NCBI GenBank assembly: GCA_964634205.1
Contig: CAZWKE010000001.1
Span: forward strand, 124,001-188,000
Length of the DNA stretch: 64,000 bases
Source: JAFGGG01 sp964634205
GTDB lineage: Bacteria > Spirochaetota > Spirochaetia > SZUA-6 > RPPD01
Direction of reading: 5' to 3'
The notes beneath the pieces were generated by a model. The model worked only from the letters and a program-made list of their open reading frames with translations, made no database searches and had not been told where the DNA came from. Positions 25,684 to 33,598 of this stretch are shown one piece after another; positions within the stretch are counted from its first letter, which is position 1; each line of letters starts with the position of its first letter. Both the position numbers and the translations under genes were made by a program.

Positions 25684-26665
25684 TAAAGCATTAGTATTCC
25701 TATTACTGGGTCCCGAGCTCGGAGAAAAAGAAACCTACATTTCCCGTATAAAATCCCGTCTTGCAGAGGAGATGGGCAAAGAACCGGAGGTTTTTAAATA
25801 TTTTCCTTATGATATAAATATTGTGGACGTCGTGAGCCTTCTAAAAAACGGGATGTTGTTTGCCGATCACAAGGTCGTTATTATTGAAAATGTTCATGAG
25901 TTGAAAAAAACTGATGTAAAAGCTCTTATTGATTACTGTCGCAGCCCTTCCGCGTTTTCCTCGCTTATTTTATGTTCGGACCAGGTAAAAGCGGTGGACA
26001 CCGGATTGGCAAAAATAATCCCGGAAAAAAATAAAAAAATATTTTGGGAACTTTTTGAAAACCAAAAAAAGGGCTGGATTGTCAATTATTTCAAGAAATA
26101 TGATATCAGGCTTGAAGATGAAGCCCTTGATTTTATGGTGGAGGTCGTAGAAACCAACACAAAAAATCTGCGCTCCGAATGTGACCGTCTGGCCGGATTT
26201 TTTGACCGGGGTTCGGTGATCAAATACGGCGATATTGAAAATTTCATTTATCACAGCAAAGAAGAAAATGTCTTTACACTTGGTGACCGGATTTTACACC
26301 GGGATTTTTTACAATCAATGGAAATATTACACAAGATTCTGCTTTCCAAGGAAGATGATCCCGTTCGTATCATCAGCGGCATCCTCTGGCAGGTGAGACT
26401 GCTTCTTGCCTTTGAAACCCAACTGGAACAGGGCTTGCGGGCAGATGAGATCTTCGGCAAGCTCAAGGTGAAAGGCAAACGGAGACAGGCCGTTTTATTT
26501 ACGGGCAAAAAGAATTATTCAAAAAAGGAGCTGGAGTCGATTATTATGCTTACCGCGCAGTTCGAAGTTTTACTGCGAAGTATGGGGCAGGAATTGCAGA
26601 AGCTATTGCTTGAAATGTTTTTATATATAATCATTGTAAAAGGCGGTAAATCTACAATATTGTAA
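25676..26665 (+). CDS. holA: DNA polymerase III subunit delta
   Basis: The delta subunit opens the beta clamp in the clamp loader. The 329-residue protein has the HolA pattern: an N-terminal Rossmann-like domain (LVFLLLGPELGEKETYISR, KNGMLFADHKVVIIEN), the middle region KKYDIRLEDEALDFMVEVVETNTKNLRSECDRL and a helical C-terminus (LEQGLRADEIFGKLKVK, MGQELQKLLLEMFLY). Identity is by pattern and length; delta proteins are weakly conserved. The gene overlaps lexA by eight bases and ends the pyrG-to-holA operon; a 164-base gap with the sigma-54 promoter follows. Confidence 0.85.
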   Translation: MNDKALVFLLLGPELGEKETYISRIKSRLAEEMGKEPEVFKYFPYDINIVDVVSLLKNGMLFADHKVVIIENVHELKKTDVKALIDYCRSPSAFSSLILCSDQVKAVDTGLAKIIPEKNKKIFWELFENQKKGWIVNYFKKYDIRLEDEALDFMVEVVETNTKNLRSECDRLAGFFDRGSVIKYGDIENFIYHSKEENVFTLGDRILHRDFLQSMEILHKILLSKEDDPVRIISGILWQVRLLLAFETQLEQGLRADEIFGKLKVKGKRRQAVLFTGKKNYSKKELESIIMLTAQFEVLLRSMGQELQKLLLEMFLYIIIVKGGKSTIL

Positions 26666-26731
26666 GTAATGTGCGCAATAAAATACAAAAATGTATTTAA
26701 TTTTGTTCTTCAAAATTCACCGTGATGTTAT

Positions 26732-26763
26732 TCTATATGATATAAGTAGTTATATCATATAGA
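26732..26763. repeat. Perfect 14-bp inverted repeat upstream of glnA (likely operator)
   Basis: Arms TCTATATGATATAA (26732-26745) and TTATATCATATAGA (26750-26763) are exact reverse complements around a 4-base GTAG spacer. It ends three bases before the -24 element of the glnA promoter. Such a symmetric A+T-rich site is expected for a dimeric DNA-binding protein; it could also overlap a weak sigma-70 promoter (TTCACC at 26716-26721, GATATA at 26739-26744). It is not followed by a T-run, so it is not a terminator. Confidence 0.85.
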
Positions 26764-26766
26764 TAG

Positions 26767-26784
26767 TTGGCATGCTTTTTGTTA
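26767..26784 (+). promoter_or_regulatory. Sigma-54 (-24/-12) promoter for glnA
   Basis: TTGGCATG, four bases, TTGTTA match the sigma-54 consensus TTGGCACG-N4-TTGCW with the invariant spacing (GG at 26769-26770, GT at 26781-26782, ten bases between). The -12 element has GT where GC is usual. The start codon of glnA is at 26830, so the leader is about 35 bases and includes AAGGAG. An NtrC-type activator and sigma-54 are encoded upstream in the window. Confidence 0.75.
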
Positions 26785-26829
26785 TATAACAAAACATACA
26801 TTAAATACTACATTTACAAGGAGTAAAAG

Positions 26830-28254
26830 ATGAGTGATAGTATGACCCCAAAAGATGTATTGGAGTTGATTAAAAAAGAGGGAGTGGAGGTTGTAGACCT
26901 GCGCTTTATGGACTTTCCCGGCCTCTGGCAGCATTTTTCCGTGCCGCCCCGGGAGATTGAAGAGGAGACCTTTGAAAAAGGGCTTGGTTTTGACGGATCA
27001 AGTATCCGCGGCTGGCAGGCCATTAATGAGTCTGACATGCTGGTAAAACCCGTACCGGAAACGTGTTTTATTGACCCCTTTTTTGAGGCTAAAACCCTCG
27101 TATTGGTATGTAATATCTGTGATCCCATTACCGGTAAGGATTATACCAGGGACCCCAGAAATATTGCCAGAAAAGCGGAAAATTATCTTAAAGGAAGCGG
27201 CATTGCGGATACCGCCTTTTTCGGACCTGAAGCCGAATTCTTCATTTTTGATGATATTCGTTTTAACCAGAATGAGCATGAAGGGTATTACCATGTAGAT
27301 TCGGTTGAGGGCCGCTGGAACTCGGGCCGCCAGGAATCTCCCAACCTGGGGTACAAACCCCGTTATAAGGAAGGGTATTTCCCGGTTCCGCCGACTGACA
27401 GCCAGCAGGACATCCGCTCCGAAATGCTTTTAACCCTGGAAAGAATCGGCGTTATGATCGAATGCCAGCATCATGAAGTAGCCACGGGCGGGCAGGCTGA
27501 AATCGACATGCGCTTTGCCCCGTTGGTAAAGATGGCCGACAATCTGCTGAAATACAAATATGTAATCAAGAATGTGGCCACAAAGCACGGTAAGACCGTT
27601 ACGTTTATGCCCAAACCCCTGTTTAACGACAATGGAAGCGGTATGCATGTGCATATGTCCCTGTGGAAAGGCAGTAAAAACCTCTTTGCGGGTGACGGGT
27701 ATGCCGGAATGTCCGAAACAGCCATGTACGCGATCGGCGGTATTCTAAAGCACGCACCAGCCATTCTGGCATTTTCCAATCCCACCACCAACAGCTACAA
27801 GCGTCTGGTACCGGGATTTGAGGCACCGGTAAACCTGGCATATTCCAGCCGGAACCGCAGCGCGGGAATTCGTATCCCCATGTATTCTACGTCAGAAAAG
27901 GCGAAACGAATCGAGTTCAGGTGTCCGGACCCGAGTTGTAATCCATACCTTGCTTTCTCCGCCATGCTCATGGCGGCCTTGGACGGAATCATGAATAAAA
28001 TTGATCCGGGTGATCCCCTGGACAAGGATATCTATGATTTACCGCCCGAAGAATTGGCCAGTGTACCGCAGACTCCCGGATCATTACGATCCGCACTCGA
28101 GGCCCTGGAGAAAGATCATGAATTTTTGCTGAAGGGTGATGTGTTTACCCCGGATGTTATTGAGACCTGGATTAATTATAAGATCAAGAATGAGGTCCAG
28201 GCCCTGGATCTTCGTCCGCATCCGTGGGAATTTGCCATGTATTATGACATTTAA
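26830..28254 (+). CDS. glnA: Glutamine synthetase, type I (GSI-beta-like)
   Basis: Converts glutamate, ammonia and ATP to glutamine, the main step of nitrogen assimilation. The 474-residue protein has the N-terminal beta-grasp domain (VDLRFMDFPGLWQHFSVP), the catalytic signatures GFDGSSIRGW, FFGPEAEFFIFD, TFMPKPLFNDNGSGMHVHMS and YSSRNRSAGIRIP. Tyr402 in IYDLPPEE is the adenylylation site of the GSI-beta class. Shine-Dalgarno AAGGAG lies upstream of the ATG. Expression is likely sigma-54 dependent, with a palindrome just before the promoter. A strong terminator follows. Confidence 0.98.
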   Translation: MSDSMTPKDVLELIKKEGVEVVDLRFMDFPGLWQHFSVPPREIEEETFEKGLGFDGSSIRGWQAINESDMLVKPVPETCFIDPFFEAKTLVLVCNICDPITGKDYTRDPRNIARKAENYLKGSGIADTAFFGPEAEFFIFDDIRFNQNEHEGYYHVDSVEGRWNSGRQESPNLGYKPRYKEGYFPVPPTDSQQDIRSEMLLTLERIGVMIECQHHEVATGGQAEIDMRFAPLVKMADNLLKYKYVIKNVATKHGKTVTFMPKPLFNDNGSGMHVHMSLWKGSKNLFAGDGYAGMSETAMYAIGGILKHAPAILAFSNPTTNSYKRLVPGFEAPVNLAYSSRNRSAGIRIPMYSTSEKAKRIEFRCPDPSCNPYLAFSAMLMAALDGIMNKIDPGDPLDKDIYDLPPEELASVPQTPGSLRSALEALEKDHEFLLKGDVFTPDVIETWINYKIKNEVQALDLRPHPWEFAMYYDI

Positions 28255-28276
28255 GTAAAAAAAAGCATCTTAATAA

Positions 28277-28330
28277 AAAAGGGGCTGTCCAACGGTTCTT
28301 ACTCCTTGTACGGCCCCTTTTGTTTTATTT
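28277..28330 (+). terminator. Rho-independent terminator after glnA
   Basis: Stem arms AAAAGGGGCTGT (28277-28288) and ACGGCCCCTTTT (28310-28321) pair along 12 bases with one T-G wobble, loop about 21 bases, followed by TGTTTTATTTT on the 3' side. It separates glnA from the tRNA promoter. Confidence 0.8.
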
Positions 28331-28338
28331 TCCACAGA

Positions 28339-28367
28339 TTGACAATGCAGAACACTCTCTATACAAT
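28339..28367 (+). promoter_or_regulatory. Sigma-70 promoter of tRNA-Arg
   Basis: TTGACA (28339-28344), 17-base spacer, TACAAT (28362-28367), 12 bases before the first base of the tRNA. Both boxes are near consensus. Confidence 0.85.
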
Positions 28368-28379
28368 AAAACCGATTTT

Positions 28380-28453
<74 letters not shown>

Positions 28454-28459
28454 TTTTTT

Positions 28460-29173
28460 TTATTTAAACTGAAGTGAAAACTCTACGGGAGTATCGGGAA
28501 ACAGGAGATGTTCGAGGGGCAGCGAGTAAGACACGGTATTTCCGTTCCGATACCCACCGGTTTGAGAAACAACAGTGCCATTGACACTGATGTCAAACCG
28601 GATAACCGTGTTTTTCACCAATGCCGCCCCGTCATCAAGAGCAAAATCAATGACGTCAAAATAATCTTCTTTACTCTCGGATTCCCGCGGAAGCAATGTT
28701 TTAAACTCTTTTGTCTGCAGAAGGGGAAAAAGGCCAAGAATCTGGGTGAAGTTCTCCCTGTCCAGATGAAAGTGAAGCGTGTTGGTAGTTCCCGGGACAA
28801 AGTTCACCACCTGGGCCTTTGAGAGTACCTTGTCCGAACTGAAAATCCTCTTTATATCGCGGAAATAGAGTTCAAGTTCGAGTTTCCCCTTTTCAGGAAC
28901 GTTTATTTTTTTTATGGTTATACCGGGACGGGAAAGGAGCTCCTTGCGGATTTCGGCCGGATCGAATATAACCGCCTTAGCGGCGGATTCGAATTTACCG
29001 CTTGCCTCCCCAACGTCGATAATATACTGTACCAATGCCGGATCTAATACCAAGCTCAGTGAAAGATACCCGGAACCATCGGTGTTCAGGGTTATTTTTT
29101 CCCTGGCTGTACACGACGACAACACGGCAATTCCCGCGAGTAGTAATATCAGAAATACATAGAGCGGTTTCAT
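28460..29173 (-). CDS. Predicted lipoprotein, unknown function
   Basis: The 237-residue protein has a signal peptide (MKPLYVFLILLLAGIAVLSS) ending in a lipobox LSSC, so Cys21 is the probable lipidated residue. The mature part looks beta-rich with no domain I recognise: TLNTDGSGYLSLSLVLD near the start, KLELELYFRDIKRIF in the middle and PVEFSLQFK at the end. It begins three bases after the stop of the SDR-like gene at 29177 and therefore shares its transcript. It is convergent with the tRNA-Arg unit. It is probably anchored in the inner or outer membrane. Function unknown. Confidence 0.75.
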   Translation of the reverse strand: MKPLYVFLILLLAGIAVLSSCTAREKITLNTDGSGYLSLSLVLDPALVQYIIDVGEASGKFESAAKAVIFDPAEIRKELLSRPGITIKKINVPEKGKLELELYFRDIKRIFSSDKVLSKAQVVNFVPGTTNTLHFHLDRENFTQILGLFPLLQTKEFKTLLPRESESKEDYFDVIDFALDDGAALVKNTVIRFDISVNGTVVSQTGGYRNGNTVSYSLPLEHLLFPDTPVEFSLQFK

Positions 29174-29176
29174 TAT

Positions 29177-29800
29177 CTAATAGTGAAACAACCTTCCCCC
29201 TGATTTGTAACACTTTTCATTAATATTTTTCATAATATAATCCGCGGCGAGTTCGCTGGTAAGCTGTTTAATGAAAAACCCATGGAGGTTAACAGGCCCC
29301 TGCTTGTTGGCACGTATTAATGCGCTGAGGATGCTTTCAAAGCATGCGTACAGGCCGCCGCCCAGGAGAAACGGGTTTTTCTCCGCGCGGGGAGAACAGG
29401 TAATAACCGACAGCATCCCTTTGTTCTGCTTTTTAAAGTACTCGGTAAAATCTTTGATAAAGAACAGCGGGCCTTTCAGCCATGTATCGATAACCTGCTC
29501 AATCGCAACAGGTGAAAGCTCTTCTATCGTCTGCTCACGCTCGGGCAGCAGATTCAGCAGGATAGCGGTATCCGCCGAGTTCCAGATGCTCTTGCATTTA
29601 ATTACCAGATTGCGGGATGAAAGGGATGAGGATTTCTTCCAGTAGATGAGTGCCCGCGGTTTTACCGGAAGCTTAGGGATTTTAAAGCCGTTATCTTTGT
29701 CCGATTGAATCCCGATAACCTCGTCTCCCTGTTCCAGGAAACGTGTAAGCAGCTTTAACCCAAGCGGTGTATGAATATCGGTTATGATTACTCGCTTCAT
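29177..29800 (-). CDS. SDR-like NAD(P)-binding protein without the catalytic lysine
   Basis: The 207-residue protein begins MKRVIITDIHTPLGLKLLTR, resembling the Rossmann opening of short-chain dehydrogenases (TGxxxGxG is TDIHTPLG). The region around residues 128-160 (MLSVITCSPRAEKNP, then YACFESILSALIRANKQG) matches the SDR active-site helix, with Tyr151 present but Glu155 where the YxxxK lysine is expected. It may be non-catalytic or act as an atypical SDR. An in-frame TTG at 29830 would lie upstream of the predicted transcription start, supporting the ATG at 29798-29800. No Shine-Dalgarno sequence is present. Confidence 0.65.
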   Translation of the reverse strand: MKRVIITDIHTPLGLKLLTRFLEQGDEVIGIQSDKDNGFKIPKLPVKPRALIYWKKSSSLSSRNLVIKCKSIWNSADTAILLNLLPEREQTIEELSPVAIEQVIDTWLKGPLFFIKDFTEYFKKQNKGMLSVITCSPRAEKNPFLLGGGLYACFESILSALIRANKQGPVNLHGFFIKQLTSELAADYIMKNINEKCYKSGGRLFHY

Positions 29801-29811
29801 TATGGGATTAC

Positions 29812-29840
29812 ATAATATATTCAAGGTCACTCACAGTCAA
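29812..29840 (-). promoter_or_regulatory. Sigma-70 promoter of the SDR-like/lipoprotein pair (near-leaderless)
   Basis: On the minus strand TTGACT (29835-29840), 17 bases, TATTAT (29812-29817), then 11 bases to the ATG at 29800. The expected leader is about four bases. Confidence 0.6.
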
Positions 29841-29954
29841 GGCAACAATTCTTTTTTTAAACCATTCCCGTAAAGTATAAAGCCTGTTTAAAAAAAATAG
29901 TATTTATCTATACCTGAAATTCATGTACATTAAACAAAAAGAGGGGGTAATGTT

Positions 29955-31595
29955 GTGCGTATCGCAGTCGGACAGGTAAACAGCGTCATCACGGATTTCA
30001 TGAACAACGCAAAGAACATACTGGCATTGATTAAGCGGGCGAAGGAGGAGGGTTCCGAGCTTATTGTCTTCCCGGAATTAAGTGTCTGTGGGTATCCGCC
30101 GATGGACCTGCTTGATTTGGATAATTTTGTGGAAGAGTGTATGAAAGCGGTGCGGTTTATTCAGCACCGGGCACCGAAGAACATCGGCGTTGTGTTGGGG
30201 TATGTCGATCAAAATCGTTCCTACACGGGAAAGAAACTGATGAATGTCGCCTCTCTGATTTACGATAACCGGATTGTCTTTTCACAGGCGAAAACCCTGC
30301 TTCCAACCTATGATGTGTTCGACGAGTCACGTTATTTTGAACCGGCAAAACACCGCCGTGTAGTGGAGTTTAAAGGCAAAAAACTCGGTATTGCAATCTG
30401 TGAGGATATGTGGTGGGAACAGGAGAAGCATTCGGGTGAAAAGTATGCTACGGACCCGGTGAAGGACCTCCTTGATCAGGGGGCCCAGGTACTTTTGGTA
30501 CCTTCGGCCAGTCCATTCTATGCGGGGAAACTGAAAGTCCGCTATTCCCTGATTTCAGAGATAAATAAGAAAGCCGGTATTCCGGTTGTGTATGTTAACT
30601 CGGCCGGAGCGAACGATAGTTTGATTTTTGACGGCAGATCCATGTATGTTTCCGCGGAGGGAAGGCTGGAACTGCTTGCGGGGGCTTTTGCGGAAGATTT
30701 TGCCGTGATCGATACGGAAAAATCGAACGGAACGATATCATTGACCGAGGACAAATACGCGGATATAGAACATGCCCTGGTCCTGGGCATACGTGATTAT
30801 ATCCATAAATGCGGATTTTCCCGTGTTCATCTGGGCTTGTCCGGCGGTATCGATTCGGCGCTGACCACGGTCCTGGCGGTATTTGCGTTGGGCAAGGAAA
30901 ATGTCACCGCCTTTGCCATGCCCTCCCGCTATTCCACTGAGGCCAGCCTGGAGGATGCCCGTTTGCTCTGTAAAAATTTGGGTATTGCGTTGCGGGTTAT
31001 ATCGATCGAAAATATCTTTCCCGCTTTCCTCTCCAGTCTAAAGCCGGTTTTTGGGGACAAGAAAGCGGATGTGACCGAGGAAAACTTGCAGGCCAGGATC
31101 AGGAGTACATTGCTGATGGCTTATGCCAACAAGTTCGGTTCCATTCTGCTGACCACGGGGAATAAATCGGAACTGGCCACCGGCTACTGCACGCTTTACG
31201 GTGATATGAGCGGTGCGCTTGGTGTGATCGGAGACCTGTTCAAAACGGAGGTGTATGCCCTGGCGCATGCGATTAACGCCAGGGGAGAGATCATCCCGCA
31301 GTCCATTCTGAGCAAGGCACCGTCCGCCGAGCTGCGGCATAACCAGACCGATCAGGATACACTTCCCGCGTATGAACTCCTGGACAAGATTCTCTATGCC
31401 TATATTTTGCAGCACAAGACCAAAGGCCAGATGATCGAAATGGGGTTTGACAAGGACCTCTTGGAGCAGGTGCTGACCATGGTTGCCCGGGCCGAATACA
31501 AACGCCGGCAGGCTCCTCCGGTCTTAAAAATATCTCCGCGAGCCTTCGGAACAGGCAGGCGTATTCCCATTGCCAGGGGTATTTTTGAAGCGTAG
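29955..31595 (+). CDS. nadE: NAD+ synthase, glutamine-hydrolysing
   Basis: Makes NAD from nicotinate adenine dinucleotide, ATP and glutamine. The N-terminal nitrilase-type glutaminase (1-250) has Glu41 (FPELSVCG), Lys113 (QAKTLLP) and Cys149 (IAICEDMWW). The C-terminal synthetase has the P-loop LSGGIDSALT, then NKSELATGYCTLYGDMSGAL and QTDQDTLPAY. Length 546 is normal for the glutamine-dependent form. The GTG start follows AGAGGGGGT. The 125-base divergent gap to the SDR-like gene is A+T-rich, and a weak -10 TATACC lies within it. Confidence 0.97.
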   Translation: MRIAVGQVNSVITDFMNNAKNILALIKRAKEEGSELIVFPELSVCGYPPMDLLDLDNFVEECMKAVRFIQHRAPKNIGVVLGYVDQNRSYTGKKLMNVASLIYDNRIVFSQAKTLLPTYDVFDESRYFEPAKHRRVVEFKGKKLGIAICEDMWWEQEKHSGEKYATDPVKDLLDQGAQVLLVPSASPFYAGKLKVRYSLISEINKKAGIPVVYVNSAGANDSLIFDGRSMYVSAEGRLELLAGAFAEDFAVIDTEKSNGTISLTEDKYADIEHALVLGIRDYIHKCGFSRVHLGLSGGIDSALTTVLAVFALGKENVTAFAMPSRYSTEASLEDARLLCKNLGIALRVISIENIFPAFLSSLKPVFGDKKADVTEENLQARIRSTLLMAYANKFGSILLTTGNKSELATGYCTLYGDMSGALGVIGDLFKTEVYALAHAINARGEIIPQSILSKAPSAELRHNQTDQDTLPAYELLDKILYAYILQHKTKGQMIEMGFDKDLLEQVLTMVARAEYKRRQAPPVLKISPRAFGTGRRIPIARGIFEA

Positions 31596-31639
31596 CCGGA
31601 GGTTCGGTTCCCTCCCCGCCGGCGCGGGCTTACACCGTG

Positions 31640-33064
31640 CTATGATGATTCCGCAAGTTCTTTGTATTTATCGAACTCCATCAGGTTATATTTATTTACG
31701 ATAGCGATACGATTAAGGGTTAAAAGCAGGCTGGAAAAATCATACTGGCGTTTTTCCGGGATTTTCCGGAGGATCCGCTTATTTTGATCTTTGCCCAGCC
31801 ATTCACGGAAGCCGGCACTTTGCTCGTAAATATCGTTGAACTCAAAGAAACAGGTATCGATGATTTTTTCTATATCTTTCAACGCCTGTGCATTGATGCC
31901 TTTTAAAGATGAAAAATAGTTCATCTGTTCTCTAGACTTAAGCAGAAACTGCTGAAAAATGCTGATACGTTTCATCAGCTGCAGGAGAGAGGCCTGTTTA
32001 ATCTCGATTTTGCCTTCGGGATTGGAATAACGAAATATCAGATCCCTGGTGGTAACGGACATGCTTTTACCGGTAAAAAAACTCAAGACAAGCAGTACCA
32101 TCCGTTTGATAAACGAGGAGACATGGGTGAGGTTGTAAAACTCCTGGAAGAAATACTCTAGTTTTGATATGTTTTCGGCTTGCGAAATGTAGCGAAAGGC
32201 AATTTCACGCAAGCGATAGGGTTTGGAGACGGTTTTTGCCTTTTCGGTATTCTCGTATTTTGATTTTATCTCAATATTCAGCAGATCTTCGCTTTTCCCA
32301 AGATCCGCGATCAGTAATAGATTTAACTCGGGATTGCTTTGTATTTGCAGGTCGGCGCATTTCTTTTCAATCGCCTTATCAAAATAGGCGGGTTTTGTAC
32401 GATAATTCTCGTAACTTCCCACCAGGCTTTTTACGGAATCGAAAAGATAAATAAAATACTCGTCGCTTTTTATCATTTCAAGCCGGCTGAAAAACGGATT
32501 GATATTATTGATAATCCTGTTTTCAATGCTTGTTTTGATTGAAATAGCCAGTTCCAACTGTTTCTTCTTAAACGGGGCCAGGTTCTGGTGTGAGTACTGG
32601 TTGTGCAGAAAGAGCAGTAAAATATTGTGAAGTTTATTAATATCCTTGATATCGTGCAGTTCGATCTGTGTCGGTCTGGCCAGACAGGTATTTTGAATTG
32701 TATGGATATTGTTGATGAGAGTGATCAATAGATTGGAGTTAAACTCCGGATCGTCCCTCATGGTTCCCGGGTTGATATCCGGAATATTGAAAACCACATT
32801 ATCTTTATTGAGAGCGGTTTTCCAGAGGTTGTTTGCGCTGAATGAGTAGGGAAAAATGTTTTCCCGCAGGGACTCAAGCCCTGTAATGATCTCATAATAA
32901 TAGGTGCTGATATAAGAAAGTGCCTGGAACAGCTTTTCTTTTTCTTTATCCAAAAGATCGAACAGTTGCTTCTGAATCATAAACTCCATTGTATCATAAT
33001 TAATATTCATGAACAACGGAATCCGGCATATTCGCGGGGTTGCGTTCCGTTCGGCGTTTGTCAT
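31640..33064 (-). CDS. Hypothetical protein, helical, unknown function
   Basis: A 474-residue protein without a domain I recognise. It is rich in predicted helix and charged residues, with many Asn, Lys and Glu. One hydrophobic stretch (MVLLVLSFFTG) lies about two-thirds along and is not clearly a membrane anchor. No signal peptide is seen. A second ATG (33008-33010, MNINYD) is an alternative start, removing 18 residues. Its 3' end faces nadE across a 44-base gap that contains GC-rich inverted repeats but no T-run. It may be spirochaete-specific; that is untested. Confidence 0.65.
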   Translation of the reverse strand: MTNAERNATPRICRIPLFMNINYDTMEFMIQKQLFDLLDKEKEKLFQALSYISTYYYEIITGLESLRENIFPYSFSANNLWKTALNKDNVVFNIPDINPGTMRDDPEFNSNLLITLINNIHTIQNTCLARPTQIELHDIKDINKLHNILLLFLHNQYSHQNLAPFKKKQLELAISIKTSIENRIINNINPFFSRLEMIKSDEYFIYLFDSVKSLVGSYENYRTKPAYFDKAIEKKCADLQIQSNPELNLLLIADLGKSEDLLNIEIKSKYENTEKAKTVSKPYRLREIAFRYISQAENISKLEYFFQEFYNLTHVSSFIKRMVLLVLSFFTGKSMSVTTRDLIFRYSNPEGKIEIKQASLLQLMKRISIFQQFLLKSREQMNYFSSLKGINAQALKDIEKIIDTCFFEFNDIYEQSAGFREWLGKDQNKRILRKIPEKRQYDFSSLLLTLNRIAIVNKYNLMEFDKYKELAESS

Positions 33065-33085
33065 GGAGGAAAAATATGAGAATTC

Positions 33086-33114
33086 TTGAATAATTGAAGT
33101 AATGGGTCTATAAT
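33086..33114 (+). promoter_or_regulatory. Sigma-70 promoter for the 148-residue secreted protein
   Basis: TTGAAT (33086-33091), 17-base spacer, perfect TATAAT (33109-33114), with GTG start at 33148. The leader of about 27 bases has a weak AAAGGT ribosome binding site. Confidence 0.68.
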
Positions 33115-33147
33115 TAAACTTAGCTTAGGTAAGCAAAGGTAATACAA

Positions 33148-33594
33148 GTGAAAAAACCAGGTGTTTTAATCGGTATAGCCGTTTTTTTTATAGGGAACTC
33201 TCTTTTGTTTGCTTCCTCGGGGATGTTCCATAATTTTCATGTGTTACACCAGGATTCCCGTGAATTGAGTCTTCTTTGCCAGAAAGAAACCAGTACGATT
33301 GATTATAAGCAGTACTTTACCGATCCGGAGGTAACCGGGGAGATCGTGTATGTTATTTTTAAGGCGAAGATGGAGAAGGAAGGCGATGACGCATGGGCCC
33401 TTGCCCTGTTTCACGGGTTTAAATACGCCTATACCGCTTCCGCCAAAGCAAAAAAACTCGCCGTAGGTATTCTGTTTACCAATGAGACCGGGAAAATATA
33501 CTACATCGAACGTACGGTCTATACGGATTTTGTGAACGGAAAAATCTCCAATGACGAGTTTGTCCGCCGCATTCAGACCGAGAATGTGGAATAA
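33148..33594 (+). CDS. Small secreted hypothetical protein
   Basis: The 148-residue protein has a typical signal peptide (KKPGVLIGIAVFFIGNSLLFASS) and a mature part of about 125 residues with no family I know. Features: HQDSRELSLLCQKETSTIDY after the signal, GDDAWALALFHGFKYAYTASA in the middle and EFVRRIQTENVE at the end. It is exported to the periplasm or outside. The GTG start at 33148 follows AAAGG and TTGAAT-17-TATAAT. It ends five bases from the OmpA-like gene on the opposite strand. Confidence 0.75.
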   Translation: MKKPGVLIGIAVFFIGNSLLFASSGMFHNFHVLHQDSRELSLLCQKETSTIDYKQYFTDPEVTGEIVYVIFKAKMEKEGDDAWALALFHGFKYAYTASAKAKKLAVGILFTNETGKIYYIERTVYTDFVNGKISNDEFVRRIQTENVE

Positions 33595-33598
33595 AAAA

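Noticed and set aside
31599..31628. GC-rich inverted repeats between nadE and the 474-residue protein
   Set aside because: The stems are short and no T-run follows on either strand, so a rho-independent terminator is not supported.
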